DNA of 61,263 nt from Priapulus caudatus. Lineage: Eukaryota; Priapulida; Priapulimorpha; Priapulimorphida; Priapulidae. The stretch spans positions 2,759 to 64,021 of the forward strand of contig NW_014577937.1 in assembly GCF_000485595.1 (NCBI RefSeq). Reading direction: 5' to 3'. The notes beneath the pieces were generated by a model that ran no database searches, was not told where the DNA came from, and saw only the letters and a list, made by a program, of their open reading frames with translations. A program made the translations under genes and the position numbers. How positions within the stretch are numbered: position 1 is the first letter of the stretch; each line of letters opens with the position of its first letter. This document shows positions 46,517 to 57,119 of this stretch, piece by piece.

Positions 46517-49500
46517 GTAAGTCGTTCAATAATGCATGAGTACTACTACTACTGATAGGGTCTATGTCCCCCAGGGTACCGCCGGAACGTACCCTGGTAC
46601 TAAATACTATCTAATATGCCGGACCGTACCTCGCCTACTCCACTAACGAGTTTAGGGAGTCGCCTACGCCTACTCCCTAACCTTAACCCTAACCATATCA
46701 CTATCAGCAGGACAGGAGCGTATAAACTATAATGACAAAAGGAGTAAGACAACGATTTGGTACTGATTTCACTACTTTTTGTCGTACGAGTTCGATGTGA
46801 ATAAAAATAGAAATGTATACAAACATGAGCTTCTTTTGTTCACTGGTACTTATTCTATCTTCCGGTAGTATTACAAACCGCGTAGCTTCCTTCGTTTTGA
46901 CATAATTCGTACTTTTCGATGACATGGTTTTCACGTTAGTTACCGTCGTGTGGCGAGGCCACACTCTAAATTTGCACACACAGCTCTTCAATGAGCCACG
47001 GCAGGGATCGCGTCAGGCAGCGCCAGCGGCAACTGTACGCGGGCTAGAGATAACGGTTGCTATGCAATTAATGCAAAACACATTGACGCTCCAGCCGATT
47101 GTAGCTTTTCGCACGTTTACTGATAACGATTCATACACATCATTCCTCCGCGGGTGAAGTAGTTCAGATATTTTACCAGCGCAGCGTTTATTTAAAAAAA
47201 AAACTGCGGGATTAAACCATAAAAACAAGGCATTCTAACTATAGTTTAAATGTAAAATAGTTTTAATTTTTAAACCCAGCATGGGTGCAACGTAACTTAA
47301 TTTGTAGGCGAATTTTCTGCACTCGACTAGGCTACGGCCGAAAAGCCCTACCGTGGCTCATTGAAGAGCTGTGTGTGCAAATTTAGAGTGTGGCCTCGCC
47401 AGAATACGGTAACTAAGGTGAAAACCATGTCGTCGAAAAGTAAGAATTATGTCAAAACGAAGGAAGCTACGCGGTTTGTAATACTACCGGAAGATAGAAT
47501 AAGGACCAGTGAACAAAAGAAGCTCATGTTTGTATACATTTGTATTTTTATTCACATCGAACTCGTACGACAAAAATGTAGTGAAATCAGTACCAAATCG
47601 CTGTCTTACTCCTTTGTCATTACACGCTTCTGATATATAAATAAATATATATATATACCATGTGTATATATAGATATATATATCTAATATATATTTGAGT
47701 TCGTATGTATCTATGTATCTATGTATCTATGTATGTATGTATGTATGTATGTATCTTCCCTATAGGCGGCCAAACCGCCCAAGCGATCTGGATGCAATTT
47801 TCACAGGGCCATCTCTTATACCCGGGGAGTGTTCCTAGATGAAAAAAACCCGTCGAACCGTGAAACTCACCGAAAAATCAGTGAAAAACCCGTTAAATCG
47901 TCAATCTTCACACAATTCAGCACTCACTGCACAGTGCTGCCACAGACAGAAAAACCTATGACTATTTCTTGCCCTCACCTCATGATCTCATCAGCTGCTG
48001 GTATTGTGAAACCGAAACCGAAATCAATACTAAAACAGAGCATAACTAGGCATAGAAAATTTCTTCATTTCAATGTGCATGGTTGCGCGCCAAGCATTCA
48101 CTAGACAATATACAGTGGACACAGACCCCACTCGCTGGAATTTCACACACTTCCCACAATATGGAATTTCTTTTATTCGTGGTACGATCTCACAATGGAT
48201 AGNNNNNNNNNNATATAGATATCTATATTATCTTACTCCTGCTAGTAGTAGTGCTCATAGGGTCTATGTCCCCCAGGGTACGTTCCGGTATACCGATATA
48301 AATTGATTCCCGGTAATAAAATTACGGCGAATAAGTACAAATTGTATTTATTTACTACCACCAAAGTCTCTGTTTATTTGTTGACTCCTTATTGCCAAAC
48401 ATTGGTGTCATGGTGATCCACTAAACCATTAGGCATTACTCGCAGCTAGGGCCTGCATACCTCCCAAAGTGGTGCGTCGTCGACCGACCAATCGGAGCGC
48501 TCGCAGCTCCCAGTGACGAGTCGTCGACCGACCAATCGGAGCGCTCGCAGCTCCCAGTGACGAGTCGTCGACCGACCAATCGGAGCGCTCGCAGCTCAGG
48601 CACTAAAGCTGATGCTATGTTTTGTGGTTGCCTTATTTAAGCTGGCTATCGTGAGTGGATGGCTACTGGTAAGGGTTAGGGTTAGGGTTTAGCTTTATAT
48701 TTATCAGCTTTAGTGCCTGAGCTGTGAGCGCTCCGATTGGTCGGTCAACGACGCGTCACTTTGGGAGGTATGCTGGCCCTAGCTGCGTGTTAAACCATTG
48801 GACTCTACATGCTGTTCAAGTTGAAGTGCTCCTCTACAACATTGTTGTCAACAATGCCAGTTAGTGGTGCATGCATGCCACTGGCACTGCACAAACTCAC
48901 AAAGATAGACGGTCTATTATACCGGTATACAATTCGTGTTTATTTACTATCAATCATTTTATTATTGAAACGGCCTAAGTCACTTAAAGTGCCTGTGAAT
49001 AGTATAGTGGTTAGTGCCGTAGTATGCGTAGTGGCACTATTAGTACTATATATTATTATGTATACAGAGGTAGAAATTAACTTTTGAACAAGGGAGTCCA
49101 ACGGACTCCCTGCCCTCAAAAAGAGGTACCTTAGTCCGCTGCAAAACGAGGGAGTCCGCAGTCTGAAGTTCAAAATTAAAGCAATGTGCTTATTTTGAAG
49201 ATTCATGCGGTTGCACGTCTGCCAAATTTTCTTTGGACATTTGCTGAAAAAATACAGTAATTCCGCAAGGCCGTGCTCTGGAACGAACTAGTTAGTGTGG
49301 CAAAATTTCCAGGAATTCACACGGACTCCTGCATATGCCAAATCAGTGAGTCCGGCAGTAAATCGGGGGGTATTTGACTCCGGACTCCCGTTAATTTCGC
49401 ACCCTAGCTGTGTATATTAGTAGCTCAAAGAAACGGCCCTACATTTAATATACATTATAACATCTAAAGTTATCAAATATATATTGTATGTTATATATAT

Positions 49501-52500
49501 ATATATATATGTAATGTGTAATTGGTGTCACAGCCTGGCTGGGCTAGCATGCTAGTAGTATTAGTAGTAGTAGGTGCAGTGGTCCCAGCTTTATCGGGAT
49601 AGGCCATGAACCATGAAACTCTGATTTTAAAATTGGTGCATGATCCTGATTTATTGATTTATGATTTCATTTGTTTGTTTATTATTTTAATGACAGGTCA
49701 TCATTATTATTGGTAAATAACAACATCATTGAGCTTACAAGTAATTAATATAAGCCCCTTCATGCCAAGACAGTAAAAAGTGCTAGCTTATAGAATTGGC
49801 ATATGAAAATACTTAGAAAATGTCATTTGCTTAGAATTATGCATGTGTTGATGATACTAAATGCAGTAATTTCAGAGCGTGTTATATAAATAATAATAAC
49901 ATTGTTTTTTAATATATATATTAAACTGGATAATAACTGTTGATTAAAATTTTTCCATTTACAGGAATCTAGATCCACTTACAGAAACTGTATCCTTACA
50001 ATTTTATATGTACCATATATATCATCAAGATTACCAGTCTCTCAATTAGTATAACCATTTTTCAATCATAAGTTTACAATTATGTAGAGTATATATCATA
50101 TATGTGAGTTTGTGTATATATACACTCGCATGCGCGCGTACGCACGCACACACAAAGTAATTTAGTTCATAGTTTAGTAATTCATAATTAGCATTAATAA
50201 AAACCATTATAGTTCGGTGGAGTCGAGTGATAAGCTGGTTGAAGAGTGATGGGGTTGTGCAGTGGGTCTGTGTCATGTAGGGAATGTCAAATCCTCCCCT
50301 TCAGGCATGAACACACATGCATGCATATATGCACACACACATGCATGCATATATATATGCACACACTCACACATGCATGCATATATGCACACACACGCGC
50401 CATGCATATATGCACACTCACGCATGCATATATGCACACCTTAATTCAATTGAGAAGTTAAAATTCATTTACCAAAGAAGTTTGTATCACTACTACAATT
50501 ATCAACATATATATTAATTAAGAATGTCACTCAATTTAAAAGCTAGGTCCCTCTGGTCCTCACTGGTCGTTGGTTTGTGGCTGTTCGCGCTTCTCACTCG
50601 ACCTGATACTTATACTTTGTATATAATCTGCAAAATTTTATCCTACATCAAACTAGTCTGTGCCAGTTAGGCCCAGACTAGACGTACAACGTACAGGCAC
50701 AAATGGCATGTTTGTTTTTGGCGGATCATATGGTCTGGGTCACATGGATCCAGTGATACTCCACATTCGCTTCCATGATTGATCACTGATCCGCATCACA
50801 AATCGCTGACCCTTCTGGTGAGATGGATTCGAAAGCAATCCAATATAACTCGGCCAATCAGATTCGTCCCAAAGCCGATTTGTTTTAAACAGGCCCGTCT
50901 GATCTGGATCGCTTGATCCTGGTCTGCCCAAGCAAATGTAAATGCGCTGCGAACAGATCACCTGCCGATACGACCTATCACTGTTTGGTTCCCAACTAGC
51001 AGCGAGTGCTGATTGGCTGAGTGCGTAGTAAGTTACGCTGCATATATATGCTCAGATTATTACATCATGTCATGAAGCATGTACAATGCACTACAGGAAA
51101 ATTTAGCATGCTTTGAAGCCACGTCTGGTCCACCTATATTGGGTAAAAGATTTCGAAATTCACTGTTGTTTTATGACAAACGCGAATGCGTGATTATAGA
51201 AATTTGTAGGTATATGCGATTAATTATGCACTTACTATCATAATACAGGGGTAGACATGAACTTTTAAACACGGGAGTCCGTTCACGGGAGTCCAACGGA
51301 CTCCCTACCCTCAAAAAGAGGGAGTCTGCAATCTGAGGTTCAAAATGAAAGATATTTTAACAATAACGCATACATGTGCTGATTTTTAAGATTCATGGGG
51401 TTGCACTTCTGCCAAATTTTCTTTGGACATTATCTGAAAAAATACGGTAATTCCGCGAGAACGTGCTCCGGATCGAAATAGTTAGTAGCAGAATTTTCAG
51501 GGAGTCACACGGACTCCTGCATATATGTCAAATCAGGGAGTCCGACAGTAAATCAGGGAGTATTTGACCCCGGACTCCCGTTAATTTCGCACCCTGATAA
51601 TATACTCTAACAGTAACATTCTAGGGGAAAGTATCCCTTAAATGTGTATTGTGGTCTAGTTGTATGTGTGCGTGCATCTGCGTGTGCCTGTGAGTGAACT
51701 TTCTGAAACTGCACTGTCCTGTGGTATGCACTAGTTTCTACTATGTGTTCAGTTATGTGTTTCATAAACTGCTGAAATAAATATAGTGACAAGTGGACTG
51801 CTCCAAACCATTTTTTTCCTTGATAGTCACACTTCAGTATGGTTTGTCATTTTACATGCAATACTTGGCACATTGGCCTGAATACTTTCAAGTGGCTCAA
51901 GCACCAGATGGAAAAATAATGGGATACAGTAAGTTTATTAAAATGTGTTTTTTAATAATATCATTTACATTAGTAGGTGACTAACATTATACATGAAAAT
52001 TACGGTACCACTAATCAGTGTATCTTTGCTTCATAGTACACGTGTCCAAATCTCACTTCAATTTCCGTATTGAGATGTTTTGTATTCTATATAAATGTGT
52101 AATACAAAGTGGGAGTAGTTTAGTACAACAGTCTTCAACATCAAATTAATTTTTTTATGATAATTACAAATTAATTGCAGTTATTGCAGTAAATGTGTAT
52201 CATACTGCACATATAGATGGTCATACTGTTGGAGAACAATGTTGCCCATGGCAGCAACTAATTACAAGACGTTAGCGAGACCATCTTAGTGATGCATGCA
52301 GGCACATGAACCTGAACAACAAATCGTGGCATACATTATGCAGAACAGCAGTGAGTAGCTTTAGCAGTATAGTAAATCAGACATCACACTAGTGCTGTGG
52401 CTATCAGCAGCAGCAGTGGCGGCAACAATGTCATTCGCAACACCGGTATTGCCAACAGCAGCGACGATTGTAACAGTTGCAGTACTTATTGTAGTAGCAA

Positions 52501-55129
52501 CAGCATGACCAGTAGCGAAAGGAGTTGTAGTAATACTAATAGGAACTCAGCAGGAGGTTTCAACATCAGGATTCACAGCAATAGAAGCAGCAGTAGAGTA
52601 GCTGTGGGTGATGGCAGTAATAACAGAGGCAGACTGATAGTCCTCAGACGAGCACTGACAACCTGACATTAGTCTAGTTATGGACAGTGTTGTAGTCGAG
52701 TCTGCACCCCCCCCCCCAAGTCCGAGTCCGTGCCACCCGAGTCCGAGTCCACACCACCCGAGTCCGAGTCCAAGCCCGAGTCCGAGTCCAGTTTTGATTA
52801 AAAAAAAAGGGAAAAAATCGGAAAAAAAGAAAAAATCGGGAAAAAGGAAAAAAATCGGAAAAAAGGGAAAAAAATCGCAACAGTGCATCGTAGACATTCG
52901 AAAGTGTATAGTCAGCCGAAAACACAAAGACACGAGTCATACGAAACGTGTCAAAGTAACAGATCCATTTGTGTTTTACGAGAATGACACGGCTTGTTGA
53001 ACCAAATGAGAGAGTGCTAGTACCTTCGAAGTGGTAGATGAAGAGAAAGAAGTGGTAGAAAAAGCGCAAAGGGACGAAGTGACAGCAGATTCAAACCAAA
53101 GGGACAAGAATCTTAATCAAGCCATTGAAAACGGGACAAGATTAAGCTGTGTATCTAGAAAACCTAGGAGTTTTAGTTTTAAATTCTTGTAAACTGCGTG
53201 TTACAATATGTACAGTTCAAGTTGTGTACTATGTATGTAGTGGCCTCGAGCCGGCCTCGACCCGAGTCCGGAGGGCTCGAGTCCGAGTCCGAGTCCGAGT
53301 CATTGCACTCCGAGGCCATGACCGAGACCGAGACCAAGGAAAACGGTCTCGAGGCCTACAACACTGGTTATGGATGCATTCATCACTGATGACCCTTTTT
53401 TTTAGTAATGGGAAAAGCTGAGGGACATGGAGAAAAGTGGCACGGACATGTCACTGCATTGACTGTAGCTCCTGAATATCGAAGAGTAGGATTAGCAGCA
53501 ACCCTGATGGCTGGACTTGAAGAAATTTCAGAAAAGTATTCTTGAAATGTCAATTATGCTTTCGCTGCCATATTATAAACTCTAAACTTATCCAGCTATA
53601 AAGCAGAAACTTTTTATTATGTATCGAGTTGTAAGCTATGATAAATAACCGACTAGCTTTCAAGTTATTGTACACTTATTAACTTTTGCAAATTTCTAAT
53701 TCATATAGGAAGAAGACCTACTTTGTCGACCTCTTTGTGCGCGTGTCTAATAAAGTGGCAGTTGACATGTACAAACACCTTGGCTACAGTGTGTATCGTA
53801 GAGTTATTGAATACTATAGTGGGGATCCAGATGAGGATGCTTTTGGTAAGTTTACTTCAATACTTGGTTGTGATATGTTTAATAAATTACACAAATTAAT
53901 TTATTATAGTGAATATTGTATTTTAAACAATTCGTTCAGGGCCAGAATTTTTCTATTGTAGTAATGGTGGACATATCGACTTACAAGCCTTATGATTTTA
54001 AAACATTCTATATTCAGATAAAATGTGACATTTGACTATCTACCTGTAAGAAACAACCAAAGCTAAAACCATCATCAAAAAATAAATTGCTAACAAATGC
54101 CGCAGAGCGACAGCGCTCAACTGACGTGTACTGTAGCCGGGTATTCTTCTGATAAACTCACTGGCAACCGAATCAAGTGCGCCCTCCCGCCACTGCGTTC
54201 GCGCTCAGAGCATATATCTAGGATACTACTAATACAGATCTAAAATCTATGATAGACTTTGCTATACGGGTAGTACAGTAATAAAGATACAGCTGTGTAA
54301 CTTTAATGACTTCGCTATATTAACATATTATCATGGATATGCGTCGAATAGCAAAAGCAGTTCAGTCCTTTGTTAACAGTCAACAAATCCATGTTTAACC
54401 CTCCTCTTGAGGGTCAAAAGGTTATTAGACACTTACTCTTCGCATGTCAGTGGAAAATACATTCATGGTCCTTTCAATAAAGTGATAAAAATGGTAGGTC
54501 AGCGCTGAAACAAAAAAGTTTTGCACTCGGTCCGTTAGACCATGTCCTCGGAAAATGTCCGATATCTGACCTTCCCCCAATGCCCTTTGACCTGTGACCT
54601 CAAATTTTGTGCTGGTGATGGGTTTCCTCCCCATCACACTATACATCGAATATTAAGAGCGTAGGTCGAGCCGTTGAGATTTGTGCTTCAATTCCGTATT
54701 TCCTCATACCTTAAGTTAAGGAGGAAATATTCCCCCTCCATTGACACATCTTGACCTTTGATTCTTGACCCCCAAATTCGACATCCCGAGTCCTTTTCGC
54801 TATCTCTCCCCTTCCCCCCCCCCTGACGTCCCGAATATCAAGACGGTACGTCGAGCGGCCAAGATTTGTGCCCAACTGTTGACGGATGCACGGACACACG
54901 GACACACGGACGGACGGACATTCATGCGATTCTACAAGCTGCATCTTACTTCGTCAGCTGAGCTAAAAATGAATAAATCGTCTAGATAACTCCTAGAATA
55001 AATAAGTGTTATTCAATGTACTAAATGCTGTATTTCTTCACAGATATGCGCAAAGCAATGTCTATGGACAAAGATCAGAAGTCAGTTGTGCCACTTCAGC
55101 ACCCAGTGTATCCTGAAGATGTTGAATGA
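46464..55129 (+). CDS. NAA20: N-alpha-acetyltransferase 20, NatB catalytic subunit (6 exons, 173 aa)
   Basis: Exons 46464-46516, 49965-49989, 51838-51928, 53406-53535, 53709-53845 and 55044-55129 join with consistent phases (2,0,1,2,1) to a 173-residue protein, close to the about 178 of animal NAA20. Family landmarks are FTCDDMFRFNN, NLDPLTETYG, YLAHWPEYFQVAQAPDGKIM, WHGHVTALTVAPEYRRVGLA (RxxGxA acetyl-CoA loop), VDLFVRVSNKVAVDMYKHLG, YSVYRRVIEYY, DEDAFDMRKA and HPVYPEDVE. With NAA25 it forms cytosolic NatB, which acetylates nascent Met-Asp, Met-Glu, Met-Asn and Met-Gln N-termini on the ribosome. All catalytic segments look intact. The introns carry several transposon insertions. Confidence 0.95.
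46674..46694. repeat. Short interstitial telomeric repeat
   Basis: CCCTAACCTTAACCCTAACC, three and a half imperfect units in NAA20 intron 1. Confidence 0.7.
46730..47630. repeat. Inverted duplication with about 275-bp arms
   Basis: 46,730-47,002 is the reverse complement of 47,351-47,630 with few changes, around a 350-bp spacer. Each arm carries the same open frame (containing MSSKS, NYVKTKEATRFVILPEDRI, EQKKLMFVYI), minus strand on the left and plus strand on the right. The frame matches nothing I know, and most base differences change the amino acid, so coding is doubtful. It lies in NAA20 intron 1. Confidence 0.7.
47640..47760. repeat. (TA)n and (GTAT)n microsatellite
   Basis: TATATATA blocks followed by GTATCTAT and GTATGTATGTAT units. 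Confidence 0.85.
48203..48212. other. Assembly gap (10 N)
   Basis: Run of ten undetermined bases within NAA20 intron 1. A GGGTCTATGTCCCCCAGGG motif 46 bp to the right also occurs at 46,558. Confidence 0.99.
48436..48793. mobile_element. Fold-back/MITE element with internal tandem and telomeric repeats
   Basis: Terminal blocks CGCAGCTAGGGCC, GCATACCTCCCAAAGTG, CCGACCAATCGGAGCGCTC and AGGCACTAAAGCTGAT recur in reverse complement at 48,700-48,790. The left arm has three 44-bp tandem copies (starts 48,481, 48,525, 48,569) of the CGACCGACCAATCGGAGCGC unit, where the right arm has one. The loop contains TAAGGGTTAGGGTTAGGG. Confidence 0.7.
49065..49406. mobile_element. hAT-like MITE copy 1
   Basis: Starts CAGAGGTAGAAATTAAC and ends GTTAATTTCGCACCCTA. 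These ends are inverted repeats (CAGGGTGCGAAATTAAC style), with subterminal GGGAGTCC motifs at both ends. It is homologous along its length to 51,246-51,596. Located in NAA20 intron 1. Confidence 0.7.
49965..49989 (+). CDS. NAA20: NAA20 exon 2 (25-nt microexon)
   Basis: Acceptor CATTTACAG, one base completing a valine codon, then NLDPLTET, and donor GTATCC. The eight residues are invariant-looking in the family, and both neighbours fit in phase, so the small exon is secure. Confidence 0.9.
50300..50440. repeat. ATGCATATATGCACACAC tandem repeat
   Basis: Five to six copies of a roughly 25-bp unit of ATGCATATATG plus CACACACA, partly palindromic. NAA20 intron 2. Confidence 0.8.
51246..51596. 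mobile_element. hAT-like MITE copy 2
   Basis: Starts CAGGGGTAGACATGAAC and ends GTTAATTTCGCACCCTG. Same family and orientation as the copy at 49,065. A partial ATAATA match flanks both ends, but a clean 8-bp duplication is not visible. NAA20 intron 2. Confidence 0.75.
51838..51928 (+). CDS. NAA20: NAA20 exon 3
   Basis: Acceptor ACTTCAG, thirty codons reading YGLSFYMQYLAHWPEYF to DGKIMGY plus one base, donor GTAAGT. Confidence 0.95.
52400..52620. repeat. Imperfect AGC/AGT trinucleotide-rich tract
   Basis: Repeated CAGCAGCAG, AACAGCAGC and TAGTAGC units give a long serine/asparagine frame. This is a decayed triplet repeat in NAA20 intron 3, not a gene. Confidence 0.6.
52685..53366. mobile_element. 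Non-autonomous hAT element with perfect 8-bp TSD
   Basis: It begins CAGTGTTGTAGTCGAG and ends CTCGAGGCCTACAACACTG, an inverted repeat. It is flanked by identical GTTATGGA at 52,677-52,684 and 53,367-53,374. Eight-base duplications and CAGTG ends are diagnostic of hAT. Both ends carry arrays of CGAGTCC/GAGTCC hexamers. The interior holds only a low-complexity Ser-Pro/Lys frame (52,680-53,000), no transposase. It is inserted in NAA20 intron 3, 32 bp before exon 4. Confidence 0.9.
53406..53535 (+). CDS. NAA20: NAA20 exon 4 (acetyl-CoA binding)
   Basis: Acceptor after an oligo-T tract (TTTTTTTTAG). It contains MGKAEGHGEKWHGHVTALTV, and APEYRRVGLAATLM bears the GNAT RxxGxA loop. The donor is GTATTC. 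The tract and acceptor lie only 32 bp downstream of a hAT insertion (right target duplication ends 53,374). Confidence 0.95.
53709..53845 (+). CDS. NAA20: NAA20 exon 5
   Basis: Acceptor CATATAG, reading KKTYFVDLFVRVSNKVAVDM through YYSGDPDEDAF, donor GTAAGT. GNAT motif B and the C-terminal beta strand region lie here. Confidence 0.95.
54340..54975 (+). repeat. Inverted repeat pair, left arm
   Basis: Runs from TAGCAAAAGCAGTTCA and TCCTTTGTTAACAGTCAACA through TTTGACC/TGACCTTTG motifs to GATTCTACAAGCTG and GAGCTAA. The same blocks occur in reverse complement at 55,860-56,485. The copies have diverged substantially. It lies in NAA20 intron 5. Confidence 0.8.
55044..55129 (+). CDS. NAA20: NAA20 exon 6 (terminal)
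   Basis: Acceptor TTCTTCACAG completes an Asp codon, then MRKAMSMDKDQKSVVPLQHP to PEDVE and TGA at 55,127. It lies between two inverted repeats (54,340-54,975 and 55,860-56,485). Confidence 0.95.
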
Positions 55130-55859
55130 CCATAAAATGACTGGCGAGTCACTGCACTGCAACCTGAGATAAATAGTGCTTGTCTTGTGAGTAGCACAGG
55201 GAAAGATGCCTTAAAAACGTGATAGATTTTCTAACCATTTGTGGTAGGTTGCTATACCCAACTCATGTTTGATGTCATATAGCTCAACTGTCAATTGCCA
55301 ATATTTGACACTCAATGCAATGGTACACTTTATAGTTTGGTGGGTGCATGTGGTTGTCAGTCAATCATTAAATTATTTTATTTTACCTAGTAATATTGAT
55401 AAAGTGCTCTGAATATATAAAATTCTTAGGTGTCCTTCCATGTCGTTTCACATGTCCATATTGTACAGAGACCTTATTGCACAGACATACTAGTTTGCAC
55501 ATGTCATATAGCAATTTTGGTTGAAAGGAAGAAGCATTGCTATCCTATCCTAGCAGCTGAATTACCTATTGCCATTTTAAGTGTGCATTGTCAGCATTGC
55601 GTAATAATGTGATTAAAGGGATAGTTTACTCTAGGTTCTAGGGTTATTTTCAGTTAATTTAGGTTAAAATTACGCTACATAAAAAGTTTCATGTTCAATC
55701 ACCATTAGAAATAATTATAAAAAAGTTTTTAAAACTAACGTATGCATACAGTTTGATTACAACGACGGTGGGCCACTCAAGCGGCAGATCTGAATTAATT
55801 GGCGAAACCACTTTCCAGCCAAGGGCTACAGACTGAGCGTGTTTCTATTTTATTAGCTC

Positions 55860-56485
55860 ACGTTGCGACATAGTTCAGATGCCAGCTTGTAGAATCTGCA
55901 CTAGATCGTCCGTGCGTTTCCGTCGCCGTCGTGCCGTCTGCGTCCGTCAAACAGTTGGGCACAAATCTTAACGCTCGACGTACGGTCCACAATATTCGGG
56001 TCGTTGGGGGAGTCGTCGAAAACGAGTTTGGGATGTGCGAAGCTGGGGTCAAAGGTCAAAGGTCAAGAGGTGTAAAAAGAGGGGCGAACATTCCACTCCT
56101 TAACTTAAGTATAGGGAGGAAAATGCAGAATTGCGGCAAAATCTAAACAGGCTCGACTAGGCTCGGTGATAGTCGGTGTATAGGCATCATGGTAGGAAAA
56201 GCCATCACTGTGCAGGAATTGGAGCGTCACAGGTCAAAGGTCAATGGGGCACAGGGCAGATTTTAGACAATTTTTTCGAGGACATCGGTCTGACGGAGGC
56301 GGATTGAAAAACTTTTTTGTTGCAGCGGTGACGCTAGCGATTTTTATGGCTTTATTGAAAGGACATGAACATGTCCTTCTGCCTGACATCCGAAGAGAGT
56401 GTCGGATACCTTTTTGACCCTCAAGAGAGGGTTAAAACATGGATTTGTTGACTGTTTAACAAAGGAGTGAACTGTCTTTTGCTAT
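55860..56485 (-). repeat. Inverted repeat pair, right arm
   Basis: Reverse-complement counterpart of 54,340-54,975. It contains GTCAAAGGTCAAAGGTCAA, a direct repeat of AGGTCA half sites, and ends CAAAGGAGTGAACTG and CTTTTGCTATTA. It is nested in the TTAA-flanked element, so it or its host arrived second. Confidence 0.8.
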
Positions 56486-56592
56486 TAGAGCCCCCTCCCC
56501 CCGGCGACCCGCTCCCTTCCCCCTCACCCACCTCCTACCCGCACCCTTCCCACCTCCCCCACACCCTCCCCCCACCCTCCCCCTACCTTCCA
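56486..56592. repeat. C-rich low-complexity tract
   Basis: CCCCTCCC/CACCCTCCC-type sequence with almost no G. The proline/serine frame across it is compositional. Confidence 0.85.
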
Positions 56593-57119
56593 TCTGCGGA
56601 TATGCGGCGTGATCCTAACAATGATGTGTACGGCAACTGCGCTGTCTGCAGTATCTGCGCCTAACGAAATGTGGTAGCTACGCACGACTGAAATTTACGT
56701 TATAATCGTAGCGAACAGACCTCAGATGAGCCCAGACGGCTCTGCGGCTCATGTGTTAATTAAAAGCAAAAGGATTGTAATATCTTATAAACGACATAGT
56801 TTCAGTTATATTATGGATAAATTTGTCCTAAAATGAACATCGTTCGGTTAAATAGCATTTAGGTATGAATATAATTGCACCTTTGTGATTAGCCCTCGGT
56901 CTGTATTGTACAAAATAAATTGGCAAATACGCAACTTTTTCGGGGTGGCAGCACGGTCGCGGGTGTCATGGCGCCGTTCAAATTTCGTAGCATTGATGTG
57001 TAATTAATTATAACAATCAAATTAGGTATCTGGTAACAAATACGTGTGGGTATAGACGATTTGTTATACAGTAAATACAGTTATATGCAGTAAAACCCTA
57101 GAGTCTACTATCCCTTTAA

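Larger units (their letters stand above)
55617..57115. mobile_element. TTAA-site transposon (piggyBac-like MITE candidate)
   Basis: The left end AGGGATAGTTTACTCTAGG and the right end CCCTAGAGTCTACTATCCCT are inverted repeats, and each is bordered by TTAA (55,613-55,616 and 57,116-57,119). TTAA duplication is the signature of piggyBac-type insertion. No transposase is present. The right arm of the inverted pair (55,860-56,485) is nested inside. It begins about 0.5 kb 3' of the NAA20 stop. Confidence 0.7.

Noticed and set aside
52397-52666. Ser/Asn-rich 89-codon frame
   Set aside because: It lies in NAA20 intron 3 over a decayed AGC/AGT triplet repeat.
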